Part shown: one piece after another, positions 51,275 through 62,084 of the stretch | Numbering within the stretch: position 1 is the stretch's first letter | How the letters are laid out: the number at the start of each line of letters is the position of its first letter | DNA from: Acetobacteraceae bacterium | GTDB taxonomy: Bacteria; Pseudomonadota; Alphaproteobacteria; Acetobacterales; Acetobacteraceae | DNA length: 64,000 nucleotides | Assembly: GCA_039613835.1 (NCBI GenBank) | Contig: CP154827.1 | Span: 1,528,001 to 1,592,000 of the forward strand | Reading direction: 5' to 3' | Position numbers and translations under genes: made by a program | The notes under the pieces: generated by a model | What the model saw: the letters and a program-made list of their open reading frames with translations, nothing else | Told to the model about the DNA's origin: nothing | The model's database searches: none

Positions 51275-51892
51275 TCAATCTGACTGACGCGGGAGCGCCT
51301 GCGCGACAGCTTCCCGAATGGCCTGGCCGGATGGCGTGGTGGCTGCGTGCGGTGGCGTCAGGATTTTGGCGATAATCGCCTCCGCCGTTGACGTCGCGAC
51401 GTCTGGCAGGGCCGCCATGGCCGCCTCCCGCTTAGCCACGATGCGTTTTTCAGCTTCCACGATCTCACGGTTCAGGCGCTCGGCCATGGCGCGATTTTCA
51501 GACTCCGCGGCTTCACGGGCTTCACGGAGGACGCGGTCGATATTCTCCTGCGCCTGGGCGGCAGCTTCCTTCCGGACGCGACGTAACTCTTTCACAGCGT
51601 GATCGGCACCGCGTCGCGCATGGCGCGCCGTCTCAAGGTCACCCTCGATACGCTGGCGACGATCCGTGAGAACACGCTCCACCCGCGGCAATGCTGAACG
51701 GCTGAGCGCGAGGTAAAAAGCGATGAAGATGATCGCGCCCCAGAAGACCTGACCCAGCAGGAGCGTGTTTTTGAAATCAAGCTGGGGCATGCCTTCGGCC
51801 CGCGCGAAAGCGGGATAAACGCCCAATGTCAAAATCAGCGCACGGGACAAAATCCCAAAACGCGTCGATGATGATCGTGTGGCCCTTGGCAT
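51275..51892 (-). CDS. atpG: ATP synthase subunit b'
   Basis: Second, divergent b-type stalk subunit, found in phototrophs and alphaproteobacteria. After an N-terminal hydrophobic leader (LTLGVYPAFARAEGMPQL) comes the membrane helix VFWGAIIFIAFYLALSRSAL. A long coiled coil follows (AVKELRRVRKEAAAQAQENI). At 205 residues it is a little long because of the leader. It lies between atpE and atpF, the standard order. Names vary (atpF2, atpX, atpG); I use b' as the defining label. Confidence 0.9.
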   Translation of the reverse strand: MPRATRSSSTRFGILSRALILTLGVYPAFARAEGMPQLDFKNTLLLGQVFWGAIIFIAFYLALSRSALPRVERVLTDRRQRIEGDLETARHARRGADHAVKELRRVRKEAAAQAQENIDRVLREAREAAESENRAMAERLNREIVEAEKRIVAKREAAMAALPDVATSTAEAIIAKILTPPHAATTPSGQAIREAVAQALPRQSD

Positions 51893-51909
51893 GCCGAATT
51901 AACCCGATC

Positions 51910-52134
51910 TCAGACGAACAGAATCAGGAAGGCGATCAGAAGCGCGAAGAGCGCCACAGCTTCCGTCAGGGCAAAGCCGAGCATACCAAGCCCGAAAACA
52001 TGCTGGCGCGACGCCGGGTTGCGCGCAATCGAGCTTACGAGGGTCGAGAAGATATTGCCGAGCCCGATACCGACGCCGGCAAGGGCGATGACAGCAATAC
52101 CGGCACCGATTTCACGAGCAGCTGAGACGTCCAT
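51910..52134 (-). CDS. atpE: ATP synthase subunit c
   Basis: Proteolipid ring subunit, 74 residues with two helices. The first has the Gly-rich [20 protein letters not shown]. The loop [11 protein letters not shown] comes next, and the second helix carries the proton-binding Glu in [20 protein letters not shown]. It has normal length. Located between atpB and atpG. Confidence 0.96.
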   Translation of the reverse strand: MDVSAAREIGAGIAVIALAGVGIGLGNIFSTLVSSIARNPASRQHVFGLGMLGFALTEAVALFALLIAFLILFV

Positions 52135-52181
52135 GAAGTTACTTCCTTATCAAACAAACGAGAGATATCGAGGCGGCGACA

Positions 52182-52931
52182 TTAATGTGTCACGGCCTCA
52201 CGCAGATAAATGCAGGTGAGAATGGCGAAGACATAAGCCTGCAACAAACCCACCAGCAATTCCAGACCCATCAGGGCGATATTGATCGCGACGGGCGCCA
52301 CGGCGAGTACGGGGCCGAAAATCCCAACCCCGGCCAGCATAATGGTGAAACCGGCAAAGACCTCCAGCAGCACGTGGCCTGCCATCATATTCGCAAAAAG
52401 CCGGATGGAAAGGCTGGCCGGGCGCGACAGGAATGAGATGATCTCAATCGGGATCAGCAGCGGCGCCAGCAATTTCGGCGCGCCCTCCGGCATAAAATGC
52501 GTGAAAAAGCCGAAACCCTGATATCTGAGTGAGGCCAGAATGGAGACGGCAAACACCATCAGCGCCAGCGCCACCGTGATGACGATGTGGCTGGTGAAAG
52601 TGAATGAATAAGGCAGCAGGCCGAGATAATTACCCGTCAGAATGAAGAAGAAGATCGCGAAGACGAAGGGTAAGAATGTCGTCCCTTTCGGCCCGATCGT
52701 CTCAACAGCGAGATTATGGATGAACTCATAGCCAATTTCGGCTGCGGCCTGCAGTCGCCCCGGCACGACGGCGGCGGGGCGCATGCCTGCATAAAGCAGC
52801 GCCAGCACGATCAGGACGGCAATGGCCATAAAAACAGGGGATTGGCTGATCTGAAGTGCCGCACCCACCTGTCCGAGCACCGGATAAAGCTCGAACTGAC
52901 TGAGTGCGTCGATCGTTCTCTCGGCGGCCAA
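52182..52931 (-). CDS. atpB: ATP synthase subunit a
   Basis: Proton channel subunit. Helices include FMAIAVLIVLALLYAGMRPA and FVFAIFFFILTGNYLGLLPY. The critical helix shows FLSRPASLSIRLFANMMAGH, with the essential Arg. The C-terminus is LELLVGLLQAYVFAILTCIY. At 249 residues it has normal length. A clear membrane protein with all conserved residues, upstream of atpE. Confidence 0.96.
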   Translation of the reverse strand: MAAERTIDALSQFELYPVLGQVGAALQISQSPVFMAIAVLIVLALLYAGMRPAAVVPGRLQAAAEIGYEFIHNLAVETIGPKGTTFLPFVFAIFFFILTGNYLGLLPYSFTFTSHIVITVALALMVFAVSILASLRYQGFGFFTHFMPEGAPKLLAPLLIPIEIISFLSRPASLSIRLFANMMAGHVLLEVFAGFTIMLAGVGIFGPVLAVAPVAINIALMGLELLVGLLQAYVFAILTCIYLREAVTH

Positions 52932-53005
52932 ACTGCCTCTCCCGCTTCTACCTCAGCCACCGGTCGCGATGGCTGTAAAACTGATGACCGCCCTGCACCT
53001 GCCCC

Positions 53006-53356
53006 TCAGATATCAGCCTGCTTGACGGCGCGCAGAACGTTTAACGTGCCGGCAGCCCCACCGGCAAGGGCGAAAATGACGAGGAACAAGGCACGGAATC
53101 CCAATAGCCGATCAAACCCGTAACCGATCAGGCCACCCACGGCGAGCGCGGCAACCATTTCGGTCTCGATACGCGCAGCAAAGCCGAAAAGGGACATATC
53201 GCCCTTTCCCGCATTCTCGCCCGATGCCGCGTCGGCCTCATCCCGCATAGACGGGTCCGGACCCAGGCGCGACTCGGCCTGAGCCAGCCTTTGATCGAAG
53301 CTTGCCCCCCGTGATTGTGAGGGCTTATCAGCGCCATCTTCTTTCGATAATTCCAT
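53006..53356 (-). CDS. atpI: ATP synthase accessory protein AtpI
   Basis: Small membrane protein that helps c-ring assembly. A charged N-terminal tail (MELSKEDGADKPSQSRGA) precedes two helices (MVAALAVGGLIGYGFDRLLG and ALFLVIFALAGGAAGTLNVL). ATG 53356 is supported by aaggggg 8 bases upstream; a GTG 9 bases further is possible. At 116 residues it fits the alphaproteobacterial AtpI with an extended N-terminus. It is the first gene of the F0 operon. Confidence 0.88.
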   Translation of the reverse strand: MELSKEDGADKPSQSRGASFDQRLAQAESRLGPDPSMRDEADAASGENAGKGDMSLFGFAARIETEMVAALAVGGLIGYGFDRLLGFRALFLVIFALAGGAAGTLNVLRAVKQADI

Positions 53357-53550
53357 ACCGCCCACCCCCTTGTCATATGAGCTGCCTTGATGACGCGGTT
53401 GCTAGCCATGAAGTTGCAGCATGTCAATCGCTGCGGGACCGTATCGGGTGGAGTCAGGCGTTTTTTTCAACAGCATGGTAATTAAACACGGCCGCACAAC
53501 GCCGCATTCAGGCCCCGGCGCAAGCGGAAGGACCGGATCGCCCTGTTCCG

Positions 53551-55286
53551 TTACGCGCCATGCGGGCCATCACGCCGAAGCCGCGCCTCGCCTGCCCATT
53601 CCCGTCGATTGCGGTCCAGTTCCTCAGCGTAACGGCGCAACGCATATTTCTTCGTCAATACGCCGAGCAATCTGCGATCGGCGCATGATTCGACGACGGC
53701 GAGCGCGTCCGCCTCCGCGAGGGTGAAGATATGGACGGCTTCCTGGATATTCATGGATGGTGTGAGGAAATGATGATGTAGCATGGTCAGTGACGCGATC
53801 TTTTTATTAGCCGCATGCAAATCATTATGGAGGTCACTAAGTTGCACGATGCCGACATAATTCTGCGCCGCATCCACCACCACGACTCCGCGCGCGGCAC
53901 CAAGTGGAATCGATGATCTGGCCTGACAGATGGACGTGTCGCACGTCATGACGGCATCCGGCGCCCGCATCATGCTTTTGACGTTGAGGCGGCGCATCCA
54001 GCTGACATCAAGGGCGGAGCGAATCGTCTCGCCACGCAGGTGAAAGCGCCATGTCGCGAAGGAATAGCCAAAGAGGCGCCGAACTGTCAGCATAGCCATT
54101 ATGTTCGCCAGCAGGACGCCGATGGCGAGTACGAAATCCTCGGTCATTTCAAGCGCGAGACACACCATGGCCATCGGGCCGCCAATAATGGCGGTGGCCA
54201 TAGCGGCCATTCCGACCGTAATCGCGAGTTGCGGGGGAAAATGGGTTACCCCCACCAGACGCAAAATAGCGTGGAAAATATCCCCTGTCAGAACGCCGAT
54301 ATAAAGTGACGCAAAAAACAGGCCACCGCGGAATCCGGCACCGATGGACACGCAGGATGCAATGATTTTGACGAGCAGAAAGCTTGCCGCAACGAGCAGG
54401 GTAAATTGGCCATCATAAACCAACCCCATCGCCGCATGTCCGCCTGAGAGGGCCGTCGGTGTGTAAAGGGCGAGGCACCCGACGACGATGCCCCCATCAT
54501 GGGCCGGAGCCATGACTTCGCAATGTATTTCTGAAAAACAAGCTCCGCCTGCGCGACGCCTTTCATGATCACGATCCCGAGGAGGGCGCAGATGATGGCC
54601 AATGCGATGACGGGTGGCACATCCTGCCATTCAAATGTTTCAAAAGCCGGGAAAGTGAGTAATCGCGTCTCGTAACCAAGGAGCTGCGTCATGCCGATCG
54701 CGGAAAGCGTTGCGACAACGATGGGCGCGACATTGGCGAGGGAGTAACTGCCGAGAATTAATTCGAAGACATAAAATGAGCCTGCCATCGGGGCGTTGAA
54801 TGCCGCACCGATCGCCGCACCAGCCCCACATCCGACGAGAATGCGCAGATCTTCCTTCCGCACACGGAAGGCCGCCCCGATCCGGGAGCCGAATGCGGCG
54901 GCGAGCTGTGTAAAACCAGCTTCGAGACCCAGAGAGGCCCCGCAACCATTGGAGAGAAAAGTCTGAAACGCGACGACGCAGCTATCCCGCACGGACATAC
55001 GCCCACCATGGAGCGCGTTGGCTTCAATCGGATCGACAGGTTGCGCGCCCCGCCTGTGATGTCGGCGCAAATTATAAAGCCCCAGAACCAATCCACCAAG
55101 GGCAGGGATGATCAGGACGCGCCACCACGCGATATGTTCCACGCCCGATAAGCGCCCGCTTCCCGGAATATTGAAGAGAATTTTATGGGCAAAGCGCGTT
55201 GTCAGCGTCATCAGCCACACGCATAAACCCGCCAGCGCCCCAACCGACACGGCGAGTGCAACCAGCCAGACCTCATGACGTCCCAC
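53551..55286 (-). pseudogene. ClC-type chloride channel with CBS domains, frameshifted
   Basis: Membrane part: VWLVALAVSVGALAGLCVWL, then FLSNGCGASLGLEAGFTQLA (gating-Glu region), AAIGAAFNAPMAGSFYVFEL, GFRGGLFFASLYIGVLTGDI and MATAIIGGPMAMVCLALEMT. Two CBS repeats end the protein (RAPDAVMTCDTSICQARSSI; TPSMNIQEAVHIFTLAEADA). One base is missing from the C5 run at 54491-54495 (restoring gives MMGGIVVGCLALYTPTALSG). The start is uncertain. GTG 55286 lies inside conserved sequence, while ATG 55363 is in another frame that joins if one T is added near 55315. All conserved parts remain once joined. Confidence 0.83.
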
Positions 55287-55455
55287 GAGCGCGCGCAGGT
55301 GAAGCGGCGCAAGGAAAGGAAGCGTTGGGAGGCGGGTTTTGTGCGATGATCATCAAGCGACATGGAAGTTTGTCCTCTGGCGCGCTTGGGCGTTGAACTG
55401 CCCCGCCTGACGCAGTACTACTTATCCTCAACGTCCTGGGAAAGGACGATGCCAG

Positions 55456-56265
55456 GTGGCTGGAGATCCGGAGTTCAGACCGACCGTGTTGTTAAACGTG
55501 ATAGAACGCAAGCCAGAAGTCGAAAATTCACGCCCGCCCGTGGTTTTTCTGCACGGCCTTTATGGTCGCGCACGCAATTTGGGGTTTTTTCAGCGGCGCA
55601 TCGCTGAAAAAAGACGCACACTCGCCATTGATTTACGCAATCACGGTGACAGTCCGCATGGTCCGGGGGATTACCCCGCCATGACGCAGGATGTCGCAGA
55701 GACAATGATCGCGCATCACGCGACACCGGCCGCCATCATGGGACATTCAATGGGGGGAAAGGTGGCGATGCTTCTCGCCCTTGAACACCCAGAACTTGTT
55801 TCCTCCCTCGTCATTGGTGATATGGCCCCGGCACGGACCGGATATGGTCAGGGCAAGTTGGCGCTTGACCTGCTTCAACTCAAATTCCCGCAACGTCTGG
55901 ATCGAGCGGGTGCGAACGATCTTTTAAGCACCGTCGTTGAATCGCAACAGGTGCGTGATCTGCTCCTGCAGAATATCCGTCTGGGCGATGACCCGGGTTG
56001 GACGATGGGGTTGCAGGACATTACCGAGTCCATCGCCAACATTGAAAACTGGCCTTACGTGCCGGAGGGACACGTTTATGACGGGCCCGTGCTCTTCATC
56101 CGGGGTGAGAATTCGCCTTACATCTCGGAAAAGCATTTCGATGTCATGAAAAAACTTTTCCCCAATCACCGGCTTGAAACGATGAGGAAGGTCGGTCATT
56201 GGCTTCATGCCGAGGATCCCAAAACCTTCAACACATTTTTAACGACTTTCCTCGACGCCTACTGA
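55456..56265 (+). CDS. Alpha/beta hydrolase (YbfF-like esterase)
   Basis: An alpha/beta-fold hydrolase of 269 residues. It has the oxyanion strand PPVVFLHGLYGRARN, DLRNHGDSPHGPGDY, the nucleophile elbow IMGHSMGGKVAMLLALEHPE and the catalytic His in VGHWLHAEDPKTFN. The acid is probably in VLFIRGENSPYI. No signal peptide is seen, so it is cytosolic. The GTG start at 55456 has aaagga about 12 bases upstream. YbfF-type thioesterases act on acyl-CoA or esters; the true substrate is unknown. Confidence 0.84.
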   Translation: MAGDPEFRPTVLLNVIERKPEVENSRPPVVFLHGLYGRARNLGFFQRRIAEKRRTLAIDLRNHGDSPHGPGDYPAMTQDVAETMIAHHATPAAIMGHSMGGKVAMLLALEHPELVSSLVIGDMAPARTGYGQGKLALDLLQLKFPQRLDRAGANDLLSTVVESQQVRDLLLQNIRLGDDPGWTMGLQDITESIANIENWPYVPEGHVYDGPVLFIRGENSPYISEKHFDVMKKLFPNHRLETMRKVGHWLHAEDPKTFNTFLTTFLDAY

Positions 56266-56591
56266 AATCAGCCCCGCGCAGATAGAGGCAGGCAAAGCGC
56301 CGGTAATGTTTCAGATCGCGCGTCGAAGGGTTTTTAAATACGGGCGATGACGCCATATTGACCCCTGGCCGGTCGCGGCAATAAGCGCGCTGGCCCTGTT
56401 CTGATTTTTATGACGCAGGTGCTCCGCTGAACCGCACGCCGGACTTTAAATCGACCGAAATCCGTTCGGAGCTCCGGGGGCATCAAGGGGACGCGGCGCG
56501 GCGCGTTGAGCCGCGCCTTTTTTCACAACGATCAGCGTCGACGGCTGAAGCGCCGCCGAAGGCGACGATCAAGAGTCGGTTTGCGCAATAT
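56266..56591. other. 326-base gap with a terminator, before the TonB-like gene
   Basis: No gene is recognised. It holds the hairpin at 56495. The frame of the next gene stays open to the left through this hairpin but is not family-like there. Confidence 0.5.
56495..56523 (+). terminator. Rho-independent terminator
   Basis: ggcgcggc and gccgcgcc pair 8 of 8 around gcgttga, followed by six T. It lies 230 bases after the hydrolase gene and probably ends that transcript. Confidence 0.88.
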
Positions 56592-57554
56592 GTGCCGCCC
56601 ATCGCCCGCTTGCACCCGACCCGCACAAAACTGACGCCGCGCGCCGCGCCGGAAAATTCTTTCTCAGGGCCGTTTTTCAGCACGATCATTCTGCATTTAT
56701 GCCTTGTCACCCTGCTTATCTGGCAATCGCGGCATCATGATTTCCTCGGGCACGCGCAAGGTGATCTGCCGGATAAGGTGGAGGTGACGTTTGATACCCC
56801 CATGCAGCGTGCGATGCAGGGGCCTGAAAATAATAGTGATGCGGGGGCGCAGAAAGCCGGTTTGCTATCGCATGGCAAGCCCGTGCGAAACTCTGAAGAC
56901 CTTCAGGATGAGGTTGCGCGGGACGAGACATCAGGCAGCGCGACACCGCAACCCATGTCACCGGTGATGCCGCCTGATGAGGCGGGTGAACGCACCACCT
57001 CCGCCACGACAAGCGCCGCCATCCCGACCGACGCGCCGCCTCTTCCACCTCGCCATGCCCAGCGCCGCCAAAGCGCGCCGAAATCCAAAAACCCCTTTGA
57101 GAACATGGCGAATTTGGATTACAGCGATGCCTCACCCTCTCCCCGCCGACGCACGGGACACTATGGCGGCGCGCACGGACCGGTGGATATGTCTTACGGG
57201 CCTCTCGTCAAAAATGGAACGGTGAACTCACCTAATCTCTCCGTGCGGAAAATCCGTGGCGTGAGTGAAGATTATGGGGAGGAGCTCTCACGCTGGATCC
57301 GGAGCCGGCTCTTTTACCCTGCCGACGCCGTGGCCAATGGGGAGGGGGGGGAATCCTCCTTGCATGTTGTGCTGGATCGACAGGGGCGGGTGAAGTCCGT
57401 CCGCGTGACGGGGCAATCAGGTTCCTACGCGCTGGATGCCGCTGCCATGAGTATTTTCAGTATGCATGCGCAGCTCCCGCCGATCCCGCCAGACATGGTT
57501 GGTGACCATTTTGATATTGATATGACCATCAATTACATCTTGATACGCGGGTAA
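56592..57554 (+). CDS. TonB-like energy transducer
   Basis: One membrane anchor near residues 30-45 (FFSTIILHLCLVTLLIW) is followed by a long Pro/Ala/Ser-rich spacer with charged stretches. A C-terminal TonB-type domain follows, with WIRSRLFYPADAVANGEGGE, LHVVLDRQGRVKSVRVTGQS and LDAAAMSIFSMHAQLPPIP. TonB transmits proton-motive force from ExbBD to outer-membrane receptors. No exbB, exbD or receptor gene is nearby, so its receptor is unknown. The GTG start at 56592 is uncertain. At 320 residues it is longer than enteric TonB. Confidence 0.78.
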   Translation: MPPIARLHPTRTKLTPRAAPENSFSGPFFSTIILHLCLVTLLIWQSRHHDFLGHAQGDLPDKVEVTFDTPMQRAMQGPENNSDAGAQKAGLLSHGKPVRNSEDLQDEVARDETSGSATPQPMSPVMPPDEAGERTTSATTSAAIPTDAPPLPPRHAQRRQSAPKSKNPFENMANLDYSDASPSPRRRTGHYGGAHGPVDMSYGPLVKNGTVNSPNLSVRKIRGVSEDYGEELSRWIRSRLFYPADAVANGEGGESSLHVVLDRQGRVKSVRVTGQSGSYALDAAAMSIFSMHAQLPPIPPDMVGDHFDIDMTINYILIRG

Positions 57555-57571
57555 TATGTGACCCGCTAACG

Positions 57572-60493
57572 TCAATCAGTGGCCGGAACATCTTCATAAG
57601 CTGAGGGGTCAGGACAGGCGCAGACGAGGTTTCGGTCTCCCCAGGCATTATCAATACGATTGACGGGTGGGAAATATTTATCCGCGGCACTTTCCCCCAT
57701 GGGGCTACATCCCTGCGCGCACGTGTAGGCGCGCTGCCAATTACTCGTGAGGTCGTGTAATGTGTGGGGGGCGTGGCGCAGTGGGCTTTCCGGCAGCGCC
57801 ATATCGCCCCTGGCAATTTCCGCGATTTCAGCGCGTATGGCGATCATGGCATCGCAGAAGCGATCCAGCTCCGCGAGGCTTTCCGACTCCGTCGGCTCAA
57901 TCATGAATGTGCCTGGCACGGGGAAGCTGATGGTCGGCGCATGGAAACCGTAATCAATCAGGCGTTTCGCGATATCATCAACAGTGACGCCGGTTTCATC
58001 TTTGATCGGGCGCAGATCAATGATGCACTCATGCGCTGTATAACCCTGGCGGCCGCGATAGAGGACGGGGAAGTAGGGTTCAAGTCGATGCGCAACGTAA
58101 TTGGCATTTAGCACGGCGAGTTCCGTCGCGCGCCGCAACCCGGCATCGCCCGTCATCATGAGATAGGCGGTCGAGATTGGCAAAATGGACGCTGAGCCAT
58201 ACATGGCCGCCGACACGGCGTGCGCGCCGCCTTTTTCAGGTTGACCGGGCAGGTAGGATGCGAGATGCGCTTTGACGCCGATCGGGCCCATACCCGGCCC
58301 CCCACCCCCATGCGGGATGCAGAATGTTTTATGCAGGTTAAGATGCGAGACATCCGCGCCGAACAGACTCGGGTAAGCAAGCCCGAGCTGGGCGTTCATA
58401 TTGGCACCGTCCAGATAGATCTGCCCCCCTTCCGCGTGCACCAGACAGCATAAGGCCACGATGTGATCCTCAAATACGCCATGGGTTGAGGGGTAGGTGA
58501 TCATCATCGCCGCCACAGCGTTTTTATGAGCAGCGAGTTTCACTTTGAGGTCATCAAGATCAACATTGCCCTGCGCATCGCAGGCCACGACGACAACACG
58601 CATCCCCGCCAGATGGGCTGAAGCCGGGTTCGTACCATGCGCCGATGCCGGGATCAGGCAGATATCGCGCTCCGCCTCCCCCTGCGCCTGATGATAGGCC
58701 CGGATGGCCAGCAACCCTGCATATTCCCCCTGCGCTCCGGAATTAGGCTGGAGTGACACAGCGTCATAGCCCGTCACGCGGCAGAGCACCTGCTCCAGAT
58801 ACGCAAAAAGCGTGTGATATCCTTTAACCTGATGCGCGGGCGCGTGAGGGTGAATGGTGGCAAATTCGGGCCAGGAGACCGGCATCATTTCTGTCGCGGC
58901 ATTGAGCTTCATGGTGCAAGAACCCAGCGGTATCATCGTCCGGTCAAGCGCGAGGTCACGATCCGCGAGGCGGCGCAGATAGCGCATCATCTCCGTCTCT
59001 GATCGATATTGATGAAAGACCGGGTGCGTCAGAAGCGCCCCTTCCCGCTGCAAAACCGTTGGGAAACACGCTTGCGGCACGGTGATCTCGGCCTCAAGCG
59101 CATCAATATCCGCACCTGGCGCAAAAACCTGCCATAGAGTCTTGATATCCTCCGCGGAAGTCACCTCATCGCAGGATATGCCGATCCTGCCGCCGCTAGC
59201 ATTCCTCAGATTAATGCCTTTCGCTTCAGCGCGCTTCAGGATCACATCAGCATCGTTACCGACTGAGACGGTGAGGGTGTCGAAAAAATCATCCGAAACA
59301 GGCGGGACGCCCAGTTTACGCAACCCCGCTGCCAGGATCGACGCCAGGCGATGCACACGTTTCGCGATGGCGCGCAGGCCCTCCGGGCCGTGATAGACCG
59401 CATACATCGCGGCGATCACGGCGAGCAGAACCTGCGCGGTGCAGATATTTGAGGTCGCTTTTTCCCGCCTTATATGTTGCTCACGCGTTTGCAGGGCCAG
59501 CCGATAAGCGGGGCGACCCGCCGAATCGCGGGAGACACCGATGAGCCGCCCCGGCATATGCCGCTTGAAGCTTTCCCTGACCGCCATGAAAGCCGCATGG
59601 GGGCCGCCGAAACCCATCGGCACGCCGTAACGCTGCATGGAACCGACAGCGATATCCGCACCCATCTCACCGGGGGGTTTGAGCAGAAGCAGCGCCAGCG
59701 GATCCGTCGTCATGGTAATGATGACGTCGCGATCCCGCAGGTGCGCGATGAGATCCCGATCATCCTGCACCGCGCCGGAGCTTCCGGGGTAGGAAAGCAG
59801 AAGACCGAAAATATCGTCGCGCGAGGCGGCGTCCTCCGGCTTGCCGACAACGATTTGCCAGCCCAGCGGTGCGGCGTGCGTTTCCAGGACGGAGATAATT
59901 TGCGGGTGCGTGTCCGCATCGACGAAAAAAACATCGCCTTTCACCCGGGAGACACGATGCGACATTGTCATCGCTTCCGCGCAGGCCGTGGCCTCATCCA
60001 ATAAAGAAGCGTTGGCGATATCCAGCCCAGTCAGATCTTTGACCATAGTCTGAAAGGTGATGAGCGCCTCAAGGCGGCCCTGGCTGATCTCAGGCTGATA
60101 GGGGGTATAGGCGGTATACCAGGCCGGGTTTTCGAAGATATTGCGCTGAATCACCGCAGGCATGAGGGTATCATAATATCCCTGCCCGATCATGGTGCGC
60201 ATGACGATATTCTGTTGGGCCATCCCCCGCAATTTTGTCAGTGCTTCCGCTTCAGAAAGCGCGTCGCCAATGCGACGCTCTGATTGGTTCGCCCCTTCGC
60301 GATCAAGGATTTCAGCCGGTATCGTGGCATCAATCAACGCATCCAGACTATCGAGGCCAAGCGTGTGCAACATGGCGTCAATGTCGCGCGTGCGCGGTCC
60401 GACATGGCGGTCGATAAAGGGCGCGGCCGTAGACGCAGGCCAAAGGGGATCGCGTTGCGACACGGAAACGAAACTCCTTGCGGACAGGATCAT
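57572..60493 (-). CDS. gcvP: Glycine decarboxylase P-protein
   Basis: PLP enzyme that decarboxylates glycine and loads the methylamine onto GcvH. Segments are [51 protein letters not shown] [20 protein letters not shown], and the PLP Lys in [20 protein letters not shown]. It ends [17 protein letters not shown]. At 973 residues it is full length and unbroken. The start could be ATG 60493. GTG 60463 also fits, because aaggag lies 10 bases before it. It is convergent with the TonB-like gene, 17 bases apart. Confidence 0.95.
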   Translation of the reverse strand: MILSARSFVSVSQRDPLWPASTAAPFIDRHVGPRTRDIDAMLHTLGLDSLDALIDATIPAEILDREGANQSERRIGDALSEAEALTKLRGMAQQNIVMRTMIGQGYYDTLMPAVIQRNIFENPAWYTAYTPYQPEISQGRLEALITFQTMVKDLTGLDIANASLLDEATACAEAMTMSHRVSRVKGDVFFVDADTHPQIISVLETHAAPLGWQIVVGKPEDAASRDDIFGLLLSYPGSSGAVQDDRDLIAHLRDRDVIITMTTDPLALLLLKPPGEMGADIAVGSMQRYGVPMGFGGPHAAFMAVRESFKRHMPGRLIGVSRDSAGRPAYRLALQTREQHIRREKATSNICTAQVLLAVIAAMYAVYHGPEGLRAIAKRVHRLASILAAGLRKLGVPPVSDDFFDTLTVSVGNDADVILKRAEAKGINLRNASGGRIGISCDEVTSAEDIKTLWQVFAPGADIDALEAEITVPQACFPTVLQREGALLTHPVFHQYRSETEMMRYLRRLADRDLALDRTMIPLGSCTMKLNAATEMMPVSWPEFATIHPHAPAHQVKGYHTLFAYLEQVLCRVTGYDAVSLQPNSGAQGEYAGLLAIRAYHQAQGEAERDICLIPASAHGTNPASAHLAGMRVVVVACDAQGNVDLDDLKVKLAAHKNAVAAMMITYPSTHGVFEDHIVALCCLVHAEGGQIYLDGANMNAQLGLAYPSLFGADVSHLNLHKTFCIPHGGGGPGMGPIGVKAHLASYLPGQPEKGGAHAVSAAMYGSASILPISTAYLMMTGDAGLRRATELAVLNANYVAHRLEPYFPVLYRGRQGYTAHECIIDLRPIKDETGVTVDDIAKRLIDYGFHAPTISFPVPGTFMIEPTESESLAELDRFCDAMIAIRAEIAEIARGDMALPESPLRHAPHTLHDLTSNWQRAYTCAQGCSPMGESAADKYFPPVNRIDNAWGDRNLVCACPDPSAYEDVPATD

Positions 60494-60896
60494 GATGCCA
60501 GGCCGACGTAACCGCCTGGCCGACAGACTTGTTTAAAAGGGAGGCTTTATAGGCGGTTGCATCCAGCAAACCGTCCAATTGCGTGCGGTCCGTGATCTTG
60601 AGCGTGAAGATCCACCCAGCCCCCTCAGGATCTTCGCTGACCAGATGCGGGGAGTCGGAAAGTTGTTCATTGAACCCGGCGATTTCACCCGCGACCGGCG
60701 CATAAATATCGGAGGCCGCCTTGACCGACTCCACGACAGCCGCCGCTTCGCCCTGGGCAAGTGCTGTCCCGGTATCCCTGGCTTCAACGAAGACAGGCTC
60801 TCCCAATTCTTCCGCGGCGTGGCGGGTGATGCCCACCGTCGCAACATCACCATCCAGACGAACCCACTCATGGGACGGGGTGTAAAAAACCATCAT
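60378..60896 (-). CDS. gcvH: Glycine cleavage H protein, with abnormal C-terminal extension
   Basis: Lipoyl carrier of the glycine cleavage system. It begins [20 protein letters not shown] and carries the lipoylated Lys in [20 protein letters not shown]. The family normally ends soon after [11 protein letters not shown], at about 125 residues. Here the frame runs on for about 50 unrelated residues and overlaps gcvP by 116 bases. In the T4 run at 60535-60538 (minus strand), one T less would give CTT TAA and a normal stop, so a one-base insertion is the likely cause. The core is intact and probably active. ATG 60896 is chosen for the ggag 10 bases upstream. Confidence 0.85.
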   Translation of the reverse strand: MMVFYTPSHEWVRLDGDVATVGITRHAAEELGEPVFVEARDTGTALAQGEAAAVVESVKAASDIYAPVAGEIAGFNEQLSDSPHLVSEDPEGAGWIFTLKITDRTQLDGLLDATAYKASLLNKSVGQAVTSAWHHDPVRKEFRFRVATRSPLACVYGRALYRPPCRTAHARH

Positions 60897-60912
60897 ATTC
60901 GGCATTCTCCAC

Positions 60913-62049
60913 TCATGAACGCTTGTAACCGGCGGGGACAAAATTCAGGCCGACAATATGGACGTCTGTCACCTTCCCGCGGAGGGCCGCGAAAATCGTT
61001 TGCCCTGTTTTACTGAAAGCCGGCGTCACATAGCCCATGGCGACCGGCCCGTTGAATGACGGCCCGAAAGTGCCGGATGTCACTTTGCCGATGGGTTTTT
61101 TTGCTTCCTGGTCCGCATAGAGCATCTCCCTGGCGCGGATCGGTGCGCGTCCCGTTGCAGCGAGGCCAACACGACATTGCGCAGGCCCCTCCGCCAGTTC
61201 TTTCAGGATCACATCATCGCCGGGGAAGCCCCCTGCCCGCGCACCATCCGCACGACGGCATTTCGGGATCGCCCATTGCAGGGAGGCTTCTATGGGGGTG
61301 GTGTTTTCATCGATATCCTGGCCGTAAAGACACAGCCCGACCTCAAGCCGCAAGCTGTCGCGCGCGCCCAGACCGATCGGAAGGACACGCGGATCGGACA
61401 GGATTTTCTCCGCGACGGAGGCGGCGTGGGCGGCGGGGAGGCTCAGCTCAAATCCGTCCTCGCCCGTATAACCCGACCGGGCGAGGATAAAGGCGACGCC
61501 ACCAATCTCAGTATCGATGACATCCATAAACCGCATGTCACGGCTTGGCGGACAAAGCGCGCCCATAATCTCCGCGGATAAAGGCCCCTGCAAGGCGAGG
61601 AGCGCACGATTTTCGAGAGGGGTGACGACGATGTCATCTTCAAGATGCGCCCGGAGATGCGCGAGGTCCTTTTCCTGACGGCTCGCATTGACGACCATAA
61701 AAATGGCCTCACCACGTCGCGCCACCATCAGATCATCAAGGAGCCCCCCATTTGGCAGGGTGAAAAAGCCGTAACGCTGTCGGCCATCCTTAAGACCCGC
61801 AATATCAACGGGGATCAGTTTTTCCAGCGCGGTAGCGAGGGCCGCAAACCCGCCCTCACGCGCGGTGATCTCGATCTGCCCCATATGGGACACGTCAAAT
61901 AAACCGGCCGCACGGCGTGTGTGGAGATGCTCCGCCATCAACCCCGCTTTGTAATAAAGCGGCATGTCATACCCGGCGAAAGGCACCATTTTTGCGCCGA
62001 GACGGAAATGGAGGGCGTGGAGAGCTGTGCGATACAATGTTTGGGACAA
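60913..62049 (-). CDS. gcvT: Aminomethyltransferase T-protein, TTG start
   Basis: Transfers the methylene group to tetrahydrofolate and releases ammonia. Segments are FRLGAKMVPFAGYDMPLYYK, AGLFDVSHMGQIEITAREGG, FMVVNASRQEKDLAHLRAHL, and LARSGYTGEDGFELSLPA. It ends FVPAGYKRS. The frame is open to 62130, but that part lies in the glycine riboswitch. TTG 62049 is preceded by a perfect aggagg (62059-62064) at 9 bases and starts LSQTLYRTALHALHF, matching the family. At 378 residues it has normal length. It is the first gene of gcvT-gcvH-gcvP. Confidence 0.94.
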   Translation of the reverse strand: MSQTLYRTALHALHFRLGAKMVPFAGYDMPLYYKAGLMAEHLHTRRAAGLFDVSHMGQIEITAREGGFAALATALEKLIPVDIAGLKDGRQRYGFFTLPNGGLLDDLMVARRGEAIFMVVNASRQEKDLAHLRAHLEDDIVVTPLENRALLALQGPLSAEIMGALCPPSRDMRFMDVIDTEIGGVAFILARSGYTGEDGFELSLPAAHAASVAEKILSDPRVLPIGLGARDSLRLEVGLCLYGQDIDENTTPIEASLQWAIPKCRRADGARAGGFPGDDVILKELAEGPAQCRVGLAATGRAPIRAREMLYADQEAKKPIGKVTSGTFGPSFNGPVAMGYVTPAFSKTGQTIFAALRGKVTDVHIVGLNFVPAGYKRS

Positions 62050-62084
62050 AGACGAACGCCTCCTGAAAGAGGTTGAAATCTTTG

